A DNA stretch of 64,000 bases from Luteimonas sp. FCS-9 (GCF_001014645.1 NZ_LASZ01000011.1:1-64000), one strand, 5' to 3'. Counted from the first letter of the stretch, positions 44,350 to 53,707 are shown. Notes: generated by a model not told the origin, from the letters alone. Numbers and translations: made by a program.

Positions 44350-44439
44350 CCGGCGTCGCGAACGCAAGGTCGACACTCCGCCATGGCGCCCGGGTCCGGG
44401 CGCCGTGGCTGCCAGCCACGACATCCCCCGGAGGTCCGA

Positions 44440-44739
44440 ATGAGATCGTTGCTCGCCGCCATCGCCGCCCCGCTGCTGCTGGCCGCCTGCGGCGCCACGC
44501 CCCAGCACACGTCCGCCGACCGCGCGCCGCTCGAGGCGGCGACGATCGCCGGCAGCGCCGAATCGCCCGACCCGGTGCTCGAGCGGGTCCGCGACCTGCA
44601 GCGGCGCGGCGTCGTCGAGGACGTCGTGGTGCAGGAATCGTTTCCCGTGCAGATCCGCCTGCGTGCGCCCAGGCACGTGATCGACGAACTCGAGGCGATG
44701 CCGCGCACCGGTGCGGCGCGGTCCACGGCGCCGCGATAG
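44440..44739 (+). CDS. Small hypothetical lipoprotein downstream of protease
   Basis: A 99-aa lipoprotein (LLAAIAAPLLLAAC, lipobox LAAC). The mature part has a charged helix (DPVLERVRDLQRRGVVEDVV) then VQESFPVQIRLRAP. GGAGG 6-7 bases before the ATG at 44440 gives a strong ribosome site. Same direction as the protease; it may act as a protease-associated factor, but that is only suggested by position. Confidence 0.7.
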   Translation: MRSLLAAIAAPLLLAACGATPQHTSADRAPLEAATIAGSAESPDPVLERVRDLQRRGVVEDVVVQESFPVQIRLRAPRHVIDELEAMPRTGAARSTAPR

Positions 44740-44790
44740 CCCCATCCGGTCCGATGCGTCGCCGCACCCAGACCGCGGGCGTGCGACGTA

Positions 44791-45429
44791 TCAGCCGGCG
44801 GCCGCGGCCGTGCGCCCGGGCGGCCCGATCTCCATCCAGCGCGCGACGACGCCGCGCAACTCGTCGACGCCGGCCTTCGATTCGGACGAGAACGTCTGCA
44901 CGCTGACCTGCTCGCCATGGCTGGCCTGCAGTTCGCGGCGCACGGCCTGCAGCGCGTTGCCCGCGGCGCCCCGGCCGAGCTTGTCGGCCTTGGTCAGCAG
45001 CGCGTGCGCGGGCGTACCGTTGCCGACCGCGAACTCGATCATCTGCCGGTCGTAGTCCTTGAGCGGATGGCGGATGTCCATCACCACGACCAGCCCGCGC
45101 AACGCCTGGCGCTGGGCGAAGTACTGCGCGATGAAGGCCTGCCAGTGCGCCTGCAGATCGCGCGGCACCTTGGCGTAGCCGTAGCCGGGCAGGTCGACCA
45201 GGAAGCGGCGCTCGTGCGGCGGCAGCGCGAAATAGACCAGCTGCTGCGTGCGGCCCGGGGTCTTGGACACGCGCGCGAGCGCGTTCTGCCGGCACAGCGC
45301 GTTGAGCGCACTGGACTTGCCGGCGTTGGAGCGGCCGGCGAACGCGACCTCGAAGCCGTCGTCGGGCGGCAACTGGCGCGGGACGTGCGCGGCGAGCAGG
45401 TACTCGGCGCGGTCGAAGGGATTGGACAT
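44791..45429 (-). CDS. engB: Ribosome-biogenesis GTPase EngB/YsxC
   Basis: Essential P-loop GTPase for 50S subunit assembly, 212 aa. G1 GRSNAGKSSAL (about 34-44), G2 region TPGRTQQLVYF, G3 DLPGYGYAK, G4 TKADKLGRG, G5 FSSESKAGVDEL. Starts at 45429 (MSNPFDRAEYLLAAHV); an ATG two codons upstream is equally possible. Divergent from cytochrome c4, an arrangement common in this bacterial group. Confidence 0.95.
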   Translation of the reverse strand: MSNPFDRAEYLLAAHVPRQLPPDDGFEVAFAGRSNAGKSSALNALCRQNALARVSKTPGRTQQLVYFALPPHERRFLVDLPGYGYAKVPRDLQAHWQAFIAQYFAQRQALRGLVVVMDIRHPLKDYDRQMIEFAVGNGTPAHALLTKADKLGRGAAGNALQAVRRELQASHGEQVSVQTFSSESKAGVDELRGVVARWMEIGPPGRTAAAAG

Positions 45430-45472
45430 CGGCATAGCTTGGCACACCGCCCCTGCGGCGTCCGGTCGCGGT

Positions 45473-45501
45473 TTGACCGCTTCCGGCCGGCCACACATAA
45501 T
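45473..45501 (+). promoter_or_regulatory. Sigma-70 promoter of cytochrome c4 gene
   Basis: TTGACC (45473-45478) and CATAAT (45496-45501) are separated by exactly 17 bases, 60 bp ahead of the start codon. Among the best sigma-70-like promoters in this GC-rich window. Confidence 0.7.
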
Positions 45502-45561
45502 TTCGGCCATCGCGAGCCGCATTCCGCCGGCCGCAGCGTCGAGAATTCTCGGAGCCCAGCC

Positions 45562-46527
45562 ATGCGCCACGCTCGCGTCTTTGGTATCGCCGGCCTTGCC
45601 GCCCTCGTGGTCGGCGCCGTCGCGTTCGCCCAGTCCACCGTGGCGCCGCTGCCCGATGCCCCCGAGGTGGAGACCGCCGACCTCGACACCCACCCCGACG
45701 TCAACGCGGTCGCCGCGCTGGCCAAGGCGCGCCCGGGCGATGCGCAGAAGGGCGGCCAGCTGGCCGGCACCTGCGCCGCGTGCCACGGCGTGGACGGCAA
45801 CGCCGACGCCGCACCGACGGTCTACCCGCGCATCGCCGGCCAGGGCGAGCGCTACATCGCCCGCCAGCTGGCGCTGTTCAAGAGCGGCGAGCGGATCAGC
45901 CCGATCATGCAGCCGTTCGCGGCGATGCTCAGCGCGCAGGACATGCGCGACCTGGGCGCGCACTACGCGCTGCAGACCAGCGGCGCGGGCATCGCCGACG
46001 ACGCGGTCGTCGAGGGCGGCCCCTACGACGGCATGAAGTTCTACGAGGTCGGCCAGACGCTGTTCCGCAGCGGCGACGCCACGCGCGGCATCCCGGCCTG
46101 CATGGCCTGCCACGGCCCGGCAGGCGGCGGCAACCCCGGCCCGGCCTACCCGCACGTCGGCGGCCAGCAGGCCTGGTACAGCTCGGCCCGCCTGCAGGCC
46201 TACCGCGCCGGCGAGACCACCGAGGCCGACCGCCACATGTTCGACATCATGGCGACGGTGGCCAGGTCGCTGACCGACCAGGAGATCGAGGCGCTGGCCA
46301 GCTACATGCAGGGCCTGCACCGTCGCCCGGACCCGGAGATGCTGGCCGCGATCGAGGCCCAGGCCGCCGCGATGCCCGCTCCGGCCACGCCGCCGGCCGA
46401 GCAGCCGGTGCCGCCGACCGACGAGACCGCCGACGAGGCGCTGCAGGGCGCCGAGCCGGCCGCCGAGGCCCCCGCCACCGACGCACCGGCCGACGCGCCC
46501 GCCGAGCCGGCGCCCGCGACCGAGTGA
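45562..46527 (+). CDS. Diheme cytochrome c4 with acidic C-terminal tail
   Basis: Periplasmic electron carrier (321 aa) with signal peptide (IAGLAALVVGAVAFAQ) and two haem sites: CAACH (71-75) and CMACH (180-184), each in a c4-type domain (RIAGQGERYIARQLALFKSG; HVGGQQAWYSSARLQAYRAG). Methionines in SPIMQPFA and FDIMATVAR are likely axial ligands. The last 65 residues are an Ala/Pro/Glu-rich low-complexity tail (PAEQPVPPTDETADEALQG) not usual for c4. Good GGAG site before the ATG at 45562. Confidence 0.93.
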   Translation: MRHARVFGIAGLAALVVGAVAFAQSTVAPLPDAPEVETADLDTHPDVNAVAALAKARPGDAQKGGQLAGTCAACHGVDGNADAAPTVYPRIAGQGERYIARQLALFKSGERISPIMQPFAAMLSAQDMRDLGAHYALQTSGAGIADDAVVEGGPYDGMKFYEVGQTLFRSGDATRGIPACMACHGPAGGGNPGPAYPHVGGQQAWYSSARLQAYRAGETTEADRHMFDIMATVARSLTDQEIEALASYMQGLHRRPDPEMLAAIEAQAAAMPAPATPPAEQPVPPTDETADEALQGAEPAAEAPATDAPADAPAEPAPATE

Positions 46528-46676
46528 GCGCCGCCATCGCGGCGCGGCCCATGCACGGGCCGGCCCGATCCCGTATCGTCCGCAACGCCGGCCGGGTCCC
46601 CCGCGCCGGCGTTCGTGTGTCCGCCCCCGCATCCCCGGCCGGCCCGCGCCGCGCCGTTCCTGGAGTCCACGCCGCC

Positions 46677-47333
46677 ATGCCTGCCGCCTCCGCTTCCCGC
46701 TTCGCCCGCTGGCTGGCCTGCGCGCTGCTCGCGCTGTCGGCCGCGCTGCCCGCCGCCGCGCAGACGCGCGCGCCGGTGGAGAACGTCGACTACGTCGCGA
46801 TCGACGGCGGCACGCCGTGGCAGCCGCTCGACGGCCACGTCGAGGTCGTCGAGGTGTTCTCCTACGGCTGCATCCACTGCTTCCACTTCCAGCCGATGGT
46901 CGACGCCTGGCTCGCCCGGCAGCCGCGCGACGTGCGCTTTTCGTATCTGCCGGCGGTGTTCACGGCCGGCGACGTGTTCGCCCGCGGCTTCTTCGCCGCG
47001 CAGGCGCTGGGCATCGACCGGCGCACGCACGCCGCGGTGTTCGACGCGGTCCACAAGACCGGCCGGCTGCCGCGCGGCGGCGTGGACGTCGATGCGCTGG
47101 CCGCGTTCTACGCCGCGAACGGCGCGCCGTCGCAGGCGGCGTTCAAGACCGCGATGACCAGCCCGGCGACCGAAGAGCGCCTGAACGCGGCGCGCGCGTT
47201 CGCGCTGCGCAGTGGCCTGCAGGGCACGCCGACGCTCATCATCAATGGCCGCTACCGTGTCCAGGCGCGTACCCTCGAGGACACGCTGGCGATCGCCGAC
47301 CAGCTCATCGCCCGGGAACGCGTCCGGCCCTGA
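46677..47333 (+). CDS. Thiol:disulfide interchange protein DsbA-like
   Basis: Periplasmic thiol oxidase, 218 aa, with signal peptide (LACALLALSAALPAAAQ). The active site is C65-I-H-C68 in VFSYGCIHCFHFQPM; the cis-proline loop is GLQGTPTLIINGRYRV. CIHC differs from E. coli CPHC and should change the redox potential. Start at 46677. A second, lipid-anchored DsbA-like gene follows at 54 bp; the pair probably arose by duplication and follows cytochrome c4. Confidence 0.92.
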   Translation: MPAASASRFARWLACALLALSAALPAAAQTRAPVENVDYVAIDGGTPWQPLDGHVEVVEVFSYGCIHCFHFQPMVDAWLARQPRDVRFSYLPAVFTAGDVFARGFFAAQALGIDRRTHAAVFDAVHKTGRLPRGGVDVDALAAFYAANGAPSQAAFKTAMTSPATEERLNAARAFALRSGLQGTPTLIINGRYRVQARTLEDTLAIADQLIARERVRP

Positions 47334-47386
47334 GCCGGCGGTCGCCGTGGCCCCGACCTGACCGCCCACCTGCCGAGAGACCCTCC

Positions 47387-48181
47387 ATGAAGATCCGCCA
47401 TTCCCTGCTGGTGCTGCTCGCGCCCGTCCTGATCGCCGCCTGCGGACAGCAGCCCGATCCGGCTGCCGCGCCCGACGCCCCGCCGCCGGCGACGGCCCCG
47501 GCCGCACCGACCGACGGCCAGGCGCCCGCGCCCGCCGCGACCGATGCGCCGCCCGCCGGCGACGATGCGCAGGCCGCCGCACCCGCCGCCGACAACCCGG
47601 TCCGCGCGCCCGAGGGTCCGGCTCCGGTCGCCGGCACCGACTACGTGGTGATCGAGAACGGCCAGCCGTTCGCCCAGTCCACCGGCACGATCGAGGTCGC
47701 CGAGGTGTTCGCCTACTGGTGCGGCCACTGCGCGGCGTTCGAGCCGCTGGTCAACGCGTGGAAGGCCAAGTTGCCCGCCGACGTGCACTTCGTCGCCGTC
47801 CCGGCGGTGTTCGACGACCGCGACCAGTTCCCGCGCGCGTTCTACGCCTCCGAGGCGATGGGCACGCTGTCGCGCACCCACGACGCCACGTTCAACGCGA
47901 TCCACATCGAGCGCAAGCTGCGCCAGAATGCCGACGCCGACAGCATCGTGGCGTTCTACGGCGGCCTGGGCGTGGACCCGCAGCGTTTCCGCAGCACGAT
48001 GCAGAGCTTCGCGGTCAACGCCAACCTGGGCCGGGCGCGCCAGTTCGCGATGCGCAGCGGCGTCGACTCCACGCCGACGCTCATCGTCGACGGCAAGTAC
48101 CGCGTGATCGGCGGCCGCTCGCTCGAGGACGTGCTGCGCATCGCCGATCACCTGATCGCAACGGAACGTGCCGCACGCTAG
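47387..48181 (+). CDS. Lipid-anchored DsbA-like protein with CGHC active site
   Basis: A 264-aa paralogue of the preceding protein. It carries a lipoprotein signal (LLVLLAPVLIAAC, lipobox IAAC, Cys19), then about 60 residues of Pro/Ala-rich linker, then the DsbA fold with C112-G-H-C115 (VFAYWCGHCAAFEPL) and cis-proline SGVDSTPTLIVDGKYRVIGG. CGHC is the protein-disulfide-isomerase motif, which favours isomerase or intermediate redox behaviour. Start at 47387. The linker would let the domain reach across the periplasm. Confidence 0.9.
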   Translation: MKIRHSLLVLLAPVLIAACGQQPDPAAAPDAPPPATAPAAPTDGQAPAPAATDAPPAGDDAQAAAPAADNPVRAPEGPAPVAGTDYVVIENGQPFAQSTGTIEVAEVFAYWCGHCAAFEPLVNAWKAKLPADVHFVAVPAVFDDRDQFPRAFYASEAMGTLSRTHDATFNAIHIERKLRQNADADSIVAFYGGLGVDPQRFRSTMQSFAVNANLGRARQFAMRSGVDSTPTLIVDGKYRVIGGRSLEDVLRIADHLIATERAAR

Positions 48182-48186
48182 GGCCG

Positions 48187-48984
48187 ATGCCGCAGCCCGA
48201 CCCCACGCCCGCGTCCGTTCCCGAGCCCGCACCGCAGCGCCTGCGGCTGCTCAGCGCCAACATCCAGGCCGGCTCTAGCACGCGCCGCTACAGCGACTAC
48301 GCGACCCGCAGCTGGTCGCACGTGCTGCCGGCCGGCAAGCGCACCGCGCTCGATGCGATCGCGGCGCTGGCCGGCCGGCACGACATCGTCGGCCTGCAGG
48401 AGGCCGACCCCGGCAGTTGGCGCTCGGGCTTCACCAACCAGACCCACTACCTCGCCGAGCGCGGCGGCTTCGCGTTCTGGAGCCACCAGCCCAACCGCCG
48501 CGTCGGCGCGGTCGCCTCCAGCGCCAACGGGCTGCTGAGCCGGCTCGAGCCGGTCGAGGTCCTCAACCACGCCCTGCCCGGCCGCATCGGCGGGCGCGGC
48601 GTGCTGCTGAGCCGGTTCGGCGAGGGCACCGAGGGCCTGGTGGTCGCGGTCGCGCACCTGTCGCTGGGCGCGCAGTCGCGCCGCTCGCAGCTGGCCTTCA
48701 TTTCCGAGGTGCTGCACGACTATCCCAACGCCGTGCTGATGGGCGATTTCAACTGCACCTGGGACCGCCCGGAGATGGACGTGCTCTACCGCGGCACCGG
48801 CCTGCAGCCGCCGGCGTGCGCGGTGCACACCTTCCCCAGCTGGCGGCCGCAGCGCGCGATCGACCACATCCTGGCCACGCGCTCGCTGCAGTGCGCGAAC
48901 ATGCAGGCGCTGCCGGCGGCGTTCTCCGACCACCTCGCGCTGTCGACCGAGCTGGTGGTGCCGGCGGCCGCGCTGCAGCGCTGA
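48187..48984 (+). CDS. Endonuclease/exonuclease/phosphatase-family hydrolase
   Basis: A 265-aa metal-dependent phosphoesterase of the EEP fold (DNase I, sphingomyelinase, inositol phosphatase type). Motifs: RLLSANIQAGS, VGLQEADPGSW (metal-binding Glu), VAHLSLG, GDFNCTWD and the terminal SDHLAL. No signal peptide. Start at 48187, 5 bp after the DsbA-like stop. Substrate cannot be told from sequence. Confidence 0.87.
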   Translation: MPQPDPTPASVPEPAPQRLRLLSANIQAGSSTRRYSDYATRSWSHVLPAGKRTALDAIAALAGRHDIVGLQEADPGSWRSGFTNQTHYLAERGGFAFWSHQPNRRVGAVASSANGLLSRLEPVEVLNHALPGRIGGRGVLLSRFGEGTEGLVVAVAHLSLGAQSRRSQLAFISEVLHDYPNAVLMGDFNCTWDRPEMDVLYRGTGLQPPACAVHTFPSWRPQRAIDHILATRSLQCANMQALPAAFSDHLALSTELVVPAAALQR

Positions 48985-49058
48985 GCGCCGGGTCCGCGGC
49001 CTTCGCGTCGTCGCGCGCCAGCGCCGGTCGCCGCGCGGCGACCGCGTAGAATGCCGCG

Positions 49059-50231
49059 ATGAACAGCACCCCCAATCCCGTCGTCCGCCTCAAGAACGCC
49101 TGGCGTTCGAGTCATCCCTGGATCTTCCAGCGCCTCGTCGACAAGCCCGCGCAGCGGCCCAAGCCGGGCAGCATCGTCGAGGTCGTCGGCGTCGACGGCG
49201 AGTGGATCGGCCGCGGCTTCTACAACGGCCACTCGCGCATCGCCGTGCGCATCCTCGAAACCCACCCCGACGTGCCGGTCGACGCCGGCTGGTTCTCGCG
49301 CAAGATCGCCGACGCGGTCGCACTGCGCCGCGAGGTGCTCGGCCTGGACGCGGTGTCCGACGCCTGGCGCGTGGTGCACAGCGAAGGCGACGGCATCAGC
49401 GGCCTGGTCGTCGACCGCTACGGCGACCTGCTGGTGGTCGAGTTCTTCAGCGCCGGCGCGTTCCGTCATCGCGAGTGGATCTTCGAGGCGTTGCGCGAGC
49501 AGTTCCCCGGCTGCCGCTTCCACAGCTTCGCCGACGAGCACGTGCAGAAGCAGGAGAGCTTCGACTTCCGCGGCAGCACGCCGGCCGAGCCTGCGATCAT
49601 CACCGAGCACGGCGTGCGCTTCCGCGCCGATCCGGCCGGCGCGCACAAGACCGGCTTCTTCGCCGACCAGCGCGAGAACCGCGAATGGCTCAGCCGCCAG
49701 GTCGCCGGCAAGCGCATGCTCGACCTGTGCTGCAACACCGGCGGCTTCGGCGTGTACGCCGCCGTGCGCGGCGCCAGCGAGGTCGTCGGCGTCGACATCG
49801 ACGAGGACGTGATCGAGATCGCCAAGGGCAACGCGCGCCTCAACGACGTGCGCATCCGCTTCGTGCAGGCCGACATCTTCCCGTGGCTGCGCGACGCGGC
49901 GAACGCCGGCGACGCCTACGACGTGGTCGTGCTCGACCCAGCCAAGATGACCCGCGACCGCGACCAGGTGATCCCGGCGCTGAAGAAGTACCTGGACATG
50001 AACAAGCTGGCGCTGGGCGTGGTGAAGCCGGGCGGTCTGCTGGCCACGTTCTCGTGCACGGGCCTGGTCAGCGAGGAGCAGTTCCTGGACATGCTGCGCC
50101 GCGCGGCGTTCTACGCCGGCCGCACGATCCAGGTGCTCAAGGTCGCCGGTGCCGGCGCCGACCATCCGTTCCTGGCGAACGTGCAGGAATCGCGGTACCT
50201 CAAGGCCGTGTTCTGCCGCGTGCTCGACTGA
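49059..50231 (+). CDS. rlmI: 23S rRNA (cytosine-C5) methyltransferase RlmI-like
   Basis: Class I rRNA methyltransferase, 390 aa, with an N-terminal PUA domain (VVRLKNAWRSSHPWIFQRLV) and the linker/catalytic core of the RlmI/YccW family. RFRADPAGAHKTGFFADQRE, LDLCCNTGGFGVYAA (SAM site) and VVLDPAKMTRDRDQ are hallmarks; TFSCTGLVSEEQFL holds the catalytic cysteine. Start at 49059. Same strand as the EEP hydrolase; a REP-like palindrome follows the stop. Confidence 0.93.
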   Translation: MNSTPNPVVRLKNAWRSSHPWIFQRLVDKPAQRPKPGSIVEVVGVDGEWIGRGFYNGHSRIAVRILETHPDVPVDAGWFSRKIADAVALRREVLGLDAVSDAWRVVHSEGDGISGLVVDRYGDLLVVEFFSAGAFRHREWIFEALREQFPGCRFHSFADEHVQKQESFDFRGSTPAEPAIITEHGVRFRADPAGAHKTGFFADQRENREWLSRQVAGKRMLDLCCNTGGFGVYAAVRGASEVVGVDIDEDVIEIAKGNARLNDVRIRFVQADIFPWLRDAANAGDAYDVVVLDPAKMTRDRDQVIPALKKYLDMNKLALGVVKPGGLLATFSCTGLVSEEQFLDMLRRAAFYAGRTIQVLKVAGAGADHPFLANVQESRYLKAVFCRVLD

Positions 50232-50269
50232 TGCGGCGCCTCGTGGACGCGGGCGCGATCAGGTCTCGC

Positions 50270-50300
50270 CGCGAACGCGCCATCGCGCGCGAGCGCGCTC
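50270..50300. repeat. REP-like palindrome (family 3), minus orientation
   Basis: On the minus strand GGAGCGCGCTCGCGCGCGA is identical over 19 bases to the element in the mla operon near 60136. It lies between rlmI and the NHL/LytM gene. Confidence 0.6.
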
Positions 50301-50310
50301 CGACGAAGGC

Positions 50311-52419
50311 ATGATCCGCCGCCGGCTGCGGCCCGGCGCGCGCCGGGCGCTGTGGGGTGTGGCGGCGCTGACGCTCGCCGCACTGGCGCTGAGCCTGGCC
50401 TGGGACTGGCGCGACCGCGGGCCGCCGCCGCTGGGCCCGCTGCCCGCGGGACTGCCCGCGCGCATCGAGCTGGCGGCCGGCGACGGCCACCGCGGCCCGG
50501 TCGACGGCGATCGCGCGCACGCGCGCTTCGACGATCCCTACGGCATCGCGGTCGCCGCCGATGGCGCGGCCTTCGTCGCCGAAGGCGGGCCGTGCAACTG
50601 CATCCGGCGCCTGGACCCGGGCGGCCACGTCGGCACGTTCGCCGGCGGCGCGGAAGGCTTCGTCGACGGGTTCGGCGGCCTGGCGCGCTTCCACACGCCC
50701 TCGGGCCTGGCGATCGACGCCGCGGGCACGCTGCTGGTCGCCGACACCGGCAACCATGCGATCCGCGCAGTCGCGCCCGACGGCACGGTGACGACGCTCG
50801 CCGGCACCGGCGCCCCCGGTTTCGCCGACGGCCCGGTCGCACAGGCGCGCTTCCACGCACCAACCGGTATCGCGGTCGACGCGACGGGTCGGGTGTTCGT
50901 CGCCGACGGCTTCAACGACCGCATCCGCGTGATCGAGCACGGCCGGGTGCGCACGCTGGCCGGCGACGGGCGGCCGGGCTTCGCGGACGGCCCCGGCGCG
51001 CAGGCGCGCTTCGACACACCAAGCGGCGTCGCGGTCGGTGCCGACGGCATCGTGTGGGTCGCCGATACCGGCAACCACGCGCTGCGCCGCATCGCGCCTG
51101 ACGGCACCACGACGACGCCCGCGCTGCATGGCGACGACCCCGACGCCGCCCCGTCGGCGCCGGTCTCGGTCGCGATCGATGCCCAGGGCCGGGTCTACGT
51201 CGGCGAACTCGCGCGCGGGCGCGTGCTGCAGATCGCGCCCGACGGCCACGCGCACGTCCTGACCGGCCGCGACATGGCACAGCGCCTGGCGCGGCCGGCC
51301 GGGCTCGCGTTCGACCGCGCCGGCCGGCTGTGGGTCGCCGACGCCGCCGCGCATCGCGTCCACCGCATCGTGCAGGTCCGCCCGCAACGCACCAAGCAGA
51401 ACCTCGCCAATGCCGCCGTCGGCCCGGCGCCCGACATCGCGCTGCCCGACACTGGCGGCCGCTGGCCGCTGGCGCCGCAGGACGGCTGGCACGAGGTCGT
51501 CGGCACGCTCGGCGAGGTGCGCGGCAACTTCCGGGGCGAGTCGCGCAATCACCTGCATGCGGGGTTCGACGTGCGCGGCGATGTCGGCACGCCGGTGCTG
51601 GCGATCGCCGACGCCAAGATCGCCAGTCCGTTCGCCGCGGCCGCGTTCGGCGACCAGGCCGAGCACCTGGTCCTCGACGAGCTGACCTACATGCACATGC
51701 GCGTCGGCCGCACACCGCGCGGCGAGGCGCTCGATCCACGATTCGAGTTGATCGCCGGCGACGACGGACGCACCGCGCGCGTGCGCATCGCGCGCGGCAC
51801 GCGGCTGCGCGCAGGCGAGCCGATCGGCACGATCAACGCGCAGGCGCACGTGCACCTGATGGTCGGCCCGCCCGGCTACCAGCGCAACGCGATCGGGCTG
51901 CGCTTCCGCAATTTCGTCGACACCGTCGCGCCGCGCATCGACGACCTCGCCCTGCTCGACGCGGGCGACCGGCCGATGACCGAACGCGAGGACGGGCGGC
52001 TGCGCGTGTCGCGCGAGGGCGGCGGCGTGCAGATCGTCGTCGAGGCCTGGGACCAGGTCGACGGCAACCTGCCGCGGCGGCGCCTGGGCCTGCACGCGCT
52101 GGGCTGGCAGCTGCTGGCCGCCGACGGCACGCCGCTGCCCGGCTTCGAGACCCCGGCGATGACGATCGACTTCGACCGCATGCCGCCGCATCGCGAGGCG
52201 GTGCGCGTGGCCTACGCGGCCGACAGCGGCATCACCGTGCACGGCGCGGCGCGCACGCGCTTCCGCTATGCAGTCAACAACATCGTGCGCGACGGCCGCC
52301 TCGAGCCGGCGCTGTGGGACCCGGCGACGCTGCCGGCTGGCGACTACGTGCTGCGCGCGGTCGTGCGCGACGCGAGCGGCAACACCGCCGCGCGCGAGCT
52401 GCCGCTGCGGCTGCAATGA
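50311..52419 (+). CDS. NHL beta-propeller fused to M23 (LytM) peptidase-like domain
   Basis: A 702-aa membrane-anchored protein. One helix (about 12-31) is followed by five or six NHL repeats (about 55-355) with the recurring pattern ARFDDPYGIAVAADGAAFVA and IVWVADTGNHALRRIAPDGT. Residues 395-520 form an M23-like domain with the zinc-ligand motifs HAGFD (H416, D420) and HVH (H513, H515), so catalysis is possible. A C-terminal Ig-like region (about 525-702) follows. The fusion suggests peptidoglycan cleavage controlled by propeller binding. The ATG at 50311 begins a basic N-terminus. Confidence 0.85.
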   Translation: MIRRRLRPGARRALWGVAALTLAALALSLAWDWRDRGPPPLGPLPAGLPARIELAAGDGHRGPVDGDRAHARFDDPYGIAVAADGAAFVAEGGPCNCIRRLDPGGHVGTFAGGAEGFVDGFGGLARFHTPSGLAIDAAGTLLVADTGNHAIRAVAPDGTVTTLAGTGAPGFADGPVAQARFHAPTGIAVDATGRVFVADGFNDRIRVIEHGRVRTLAGDGRPGFADGPGAQARFDTPSGVAVGADGIVWVADTGNHALRRIAPDGTTTTPALHGDDPDAAPSAPVSVAIDAQGRVYVGELARGRVLQIAPDGHAHVLTGRDMAQRLARPAGLAFDRAGRLWVADAAAHRVHRIVQVRPQRTKQNLANAAVGPAPDIALPDTGGRWPLAPQDGWHEVVGTLGEVRGNFRGESRNHLHAGFDVRGDVGTPVLAIADAKIASPFAAAAFGDQAEHLVLDELTYMHMRVGRTPRGEALDPRFELIAGDDGRTARVRIARGTRLRAGEPIGTINAQAHVHLMVGPPGYQRNAIGLRFRNFVDTVAPRIDDLALLDAGDRPMTEREDGRLRVSREGGGVQIVVEAWDQVDGNLPRRRLGLHALGWQLLAADGTPLPGFETPAMTIDFDRMPPHREAVRVAYAADSGITVHGAARTRFRYAVNNIVRDGRLEPALWDPATLPAGDYVLRAVVRDASGNTAARELPLRLQ

Positions 52420-52540
52420 CCGGGCGCGCCGATGGCGGTTCACGGCGCCTGGCGCCGGCGGCTGGCACAGTGGTCCGACCCGCGCATCGACGCCGTCCGG
52501 GACGGCGGGTGCGCATCCCCTCGACCCAGGGAGACGCCCC

Positions 52541-53689
52541 ATGCACTCACGCCGCACCTTTCTCTCGGCCGCCGCGCTCGGCGCCGCCACGCTCGCCGCC
52601 GCCCCGATGATGGCCCACGCCCAGACGACACCGGGCGATGTCCTGCCCACGCAGGGCCCGCGCGGCCGCGCCGCGCTGCCGACCAATCCCCGCGGCGGAC
52701 GCCGCTACCGCCCGGTCTCTCGCGTGGGCCTGGGCGGCGCGCCGCTGGGCAACAACTGGGCCGTCGTCGCCGAGGACGACGCGCAGGCGACGCTGCAGGC
52801 CGCGTGGGATGGCGGCATGCGGCTGTTCGACACCTCGCCGTGGTACGGGCTGGGCCGCTCGGAGCGCCGTTTCGGGCACTTCCTCGGGCAGCAGCCGCGC
52901 GAGGAATACGCGATCTCGACCAAGGTCGGCCGGCTGCTGAGCGCGACCCGGCAGACGCCGAAGGTCAGCTGGAAGGACCCGCCGCCGTTCGACTACCGCT
53001 ACGACTACAGTGCGGCGGGCACCCGCCGCTCGATCGAGGACAGCCTGCAGCGCCTCGGCATCGATGCGATCGACATCGTGCTGATCCACGACCTGTCGCC
53101 CGACAACGGCGACATGAAGGACCGCTGGACCGAGTACTTCGAGCAGGCGCGCACCGGCGCGTTCGTCGAGCTGACGAAGATGCGCGAGGAAGGCCTGATC
53201 AAGGCCTGGGGCATGGGCGTCAACACGCCCGAGCCGGCGCTGCGCGCGATCGAGGTCAGTGATCCGGACATCTTCCTGCTCGCCTGCCAGTACTCCCTGC
53301 TCGACCACCAACGCGCGCTCGACGAGACGTTCCCCAAGCTCGCGGCCAAGGACATCTCGGTCATCGTGGGTTCGCCGCTACTGGCCGGCTTCCTGGCCGG
53401 CCGCGATCGCTACCTGTACGGGGCGCAACCCGTGCCTGCCGATGCCGAGCAAAAGCGGGCGAAAGCCGAGGAGATCGTGCGCCGGCACGGCGTCGACCTG
53501 CGTACCGTCGCGCTGCAGTTCGCCAATGCGCCGGAGGTCGTCTCGGCGATCGTGCCCGGCGCGCGCAATGCGCGGCAGGTGCAGGAGAACGTCGCGTCGA
53601 TGTCGGTCGCGATTCCCGGCGGCGTCTGGGACGACCTGCGCCAAGCCGGCATCATCGCCGCGAACGCGCCGGTGCCCCGGGCCGCGTGA
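52541..53689 (+). CDS. Tat-exported aldo/keto reductase
   Basis: A 382-aa oxidoreductase with a twin-arginine signal (SRRTFLSAAALGAATLAAAP then MMAHA). The AKR barrel is of the D-threo-aldose 1-dehydrogenase type: FDTSPWYGLGRSERRFGHFL (catalytic Asp/Tyr), ISTKVGRLL (Lys) and LIHDLS (His), with VVSAIVPGARNARQV near the cofactor site. Tat export implies folding with bound cofactor before translocation. CCAGGGAGA precedes the ATG at 52541. Substrate, probably a sugar, is not determined. Confidence 0.9.
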   Translation: MHSRRTFLSAAALGAATLAAAPMMAHAQTTPGDVLPTQGPRGRAALPTNPRGGRRYRPVSRVGLGGAPLGNNWAVVAEDDAQATLQAAWDGGMRLFDTSPWYGLGRSERRFGHFLGQQPREEYAISTKVGRLLSATRQTPKVSWKDPPPFDYRYDYSAAGTRRSIEDSLQRLGIDAIDIVLIHDLSPDNGDMKDRWTEYFEQARTGAFVELTKMREEGLIKAWGMGVNTPEPALRAIEVSDPDIFLLACQYSLLDHQRALDETFPKLAAKDISVIVGSPLLAGFLAGRDRYLYGAQPVPADAEQKRAKAEEIVRRHGVDLRTVALQFANAPEVVSAIVPGARNARQVQENVASMSVAIPGGVWDDLRQAGIIAANAPVPRAA

Positions 53690-53707
53690 CTTCCGCCGCG
53701 ACCGGCG

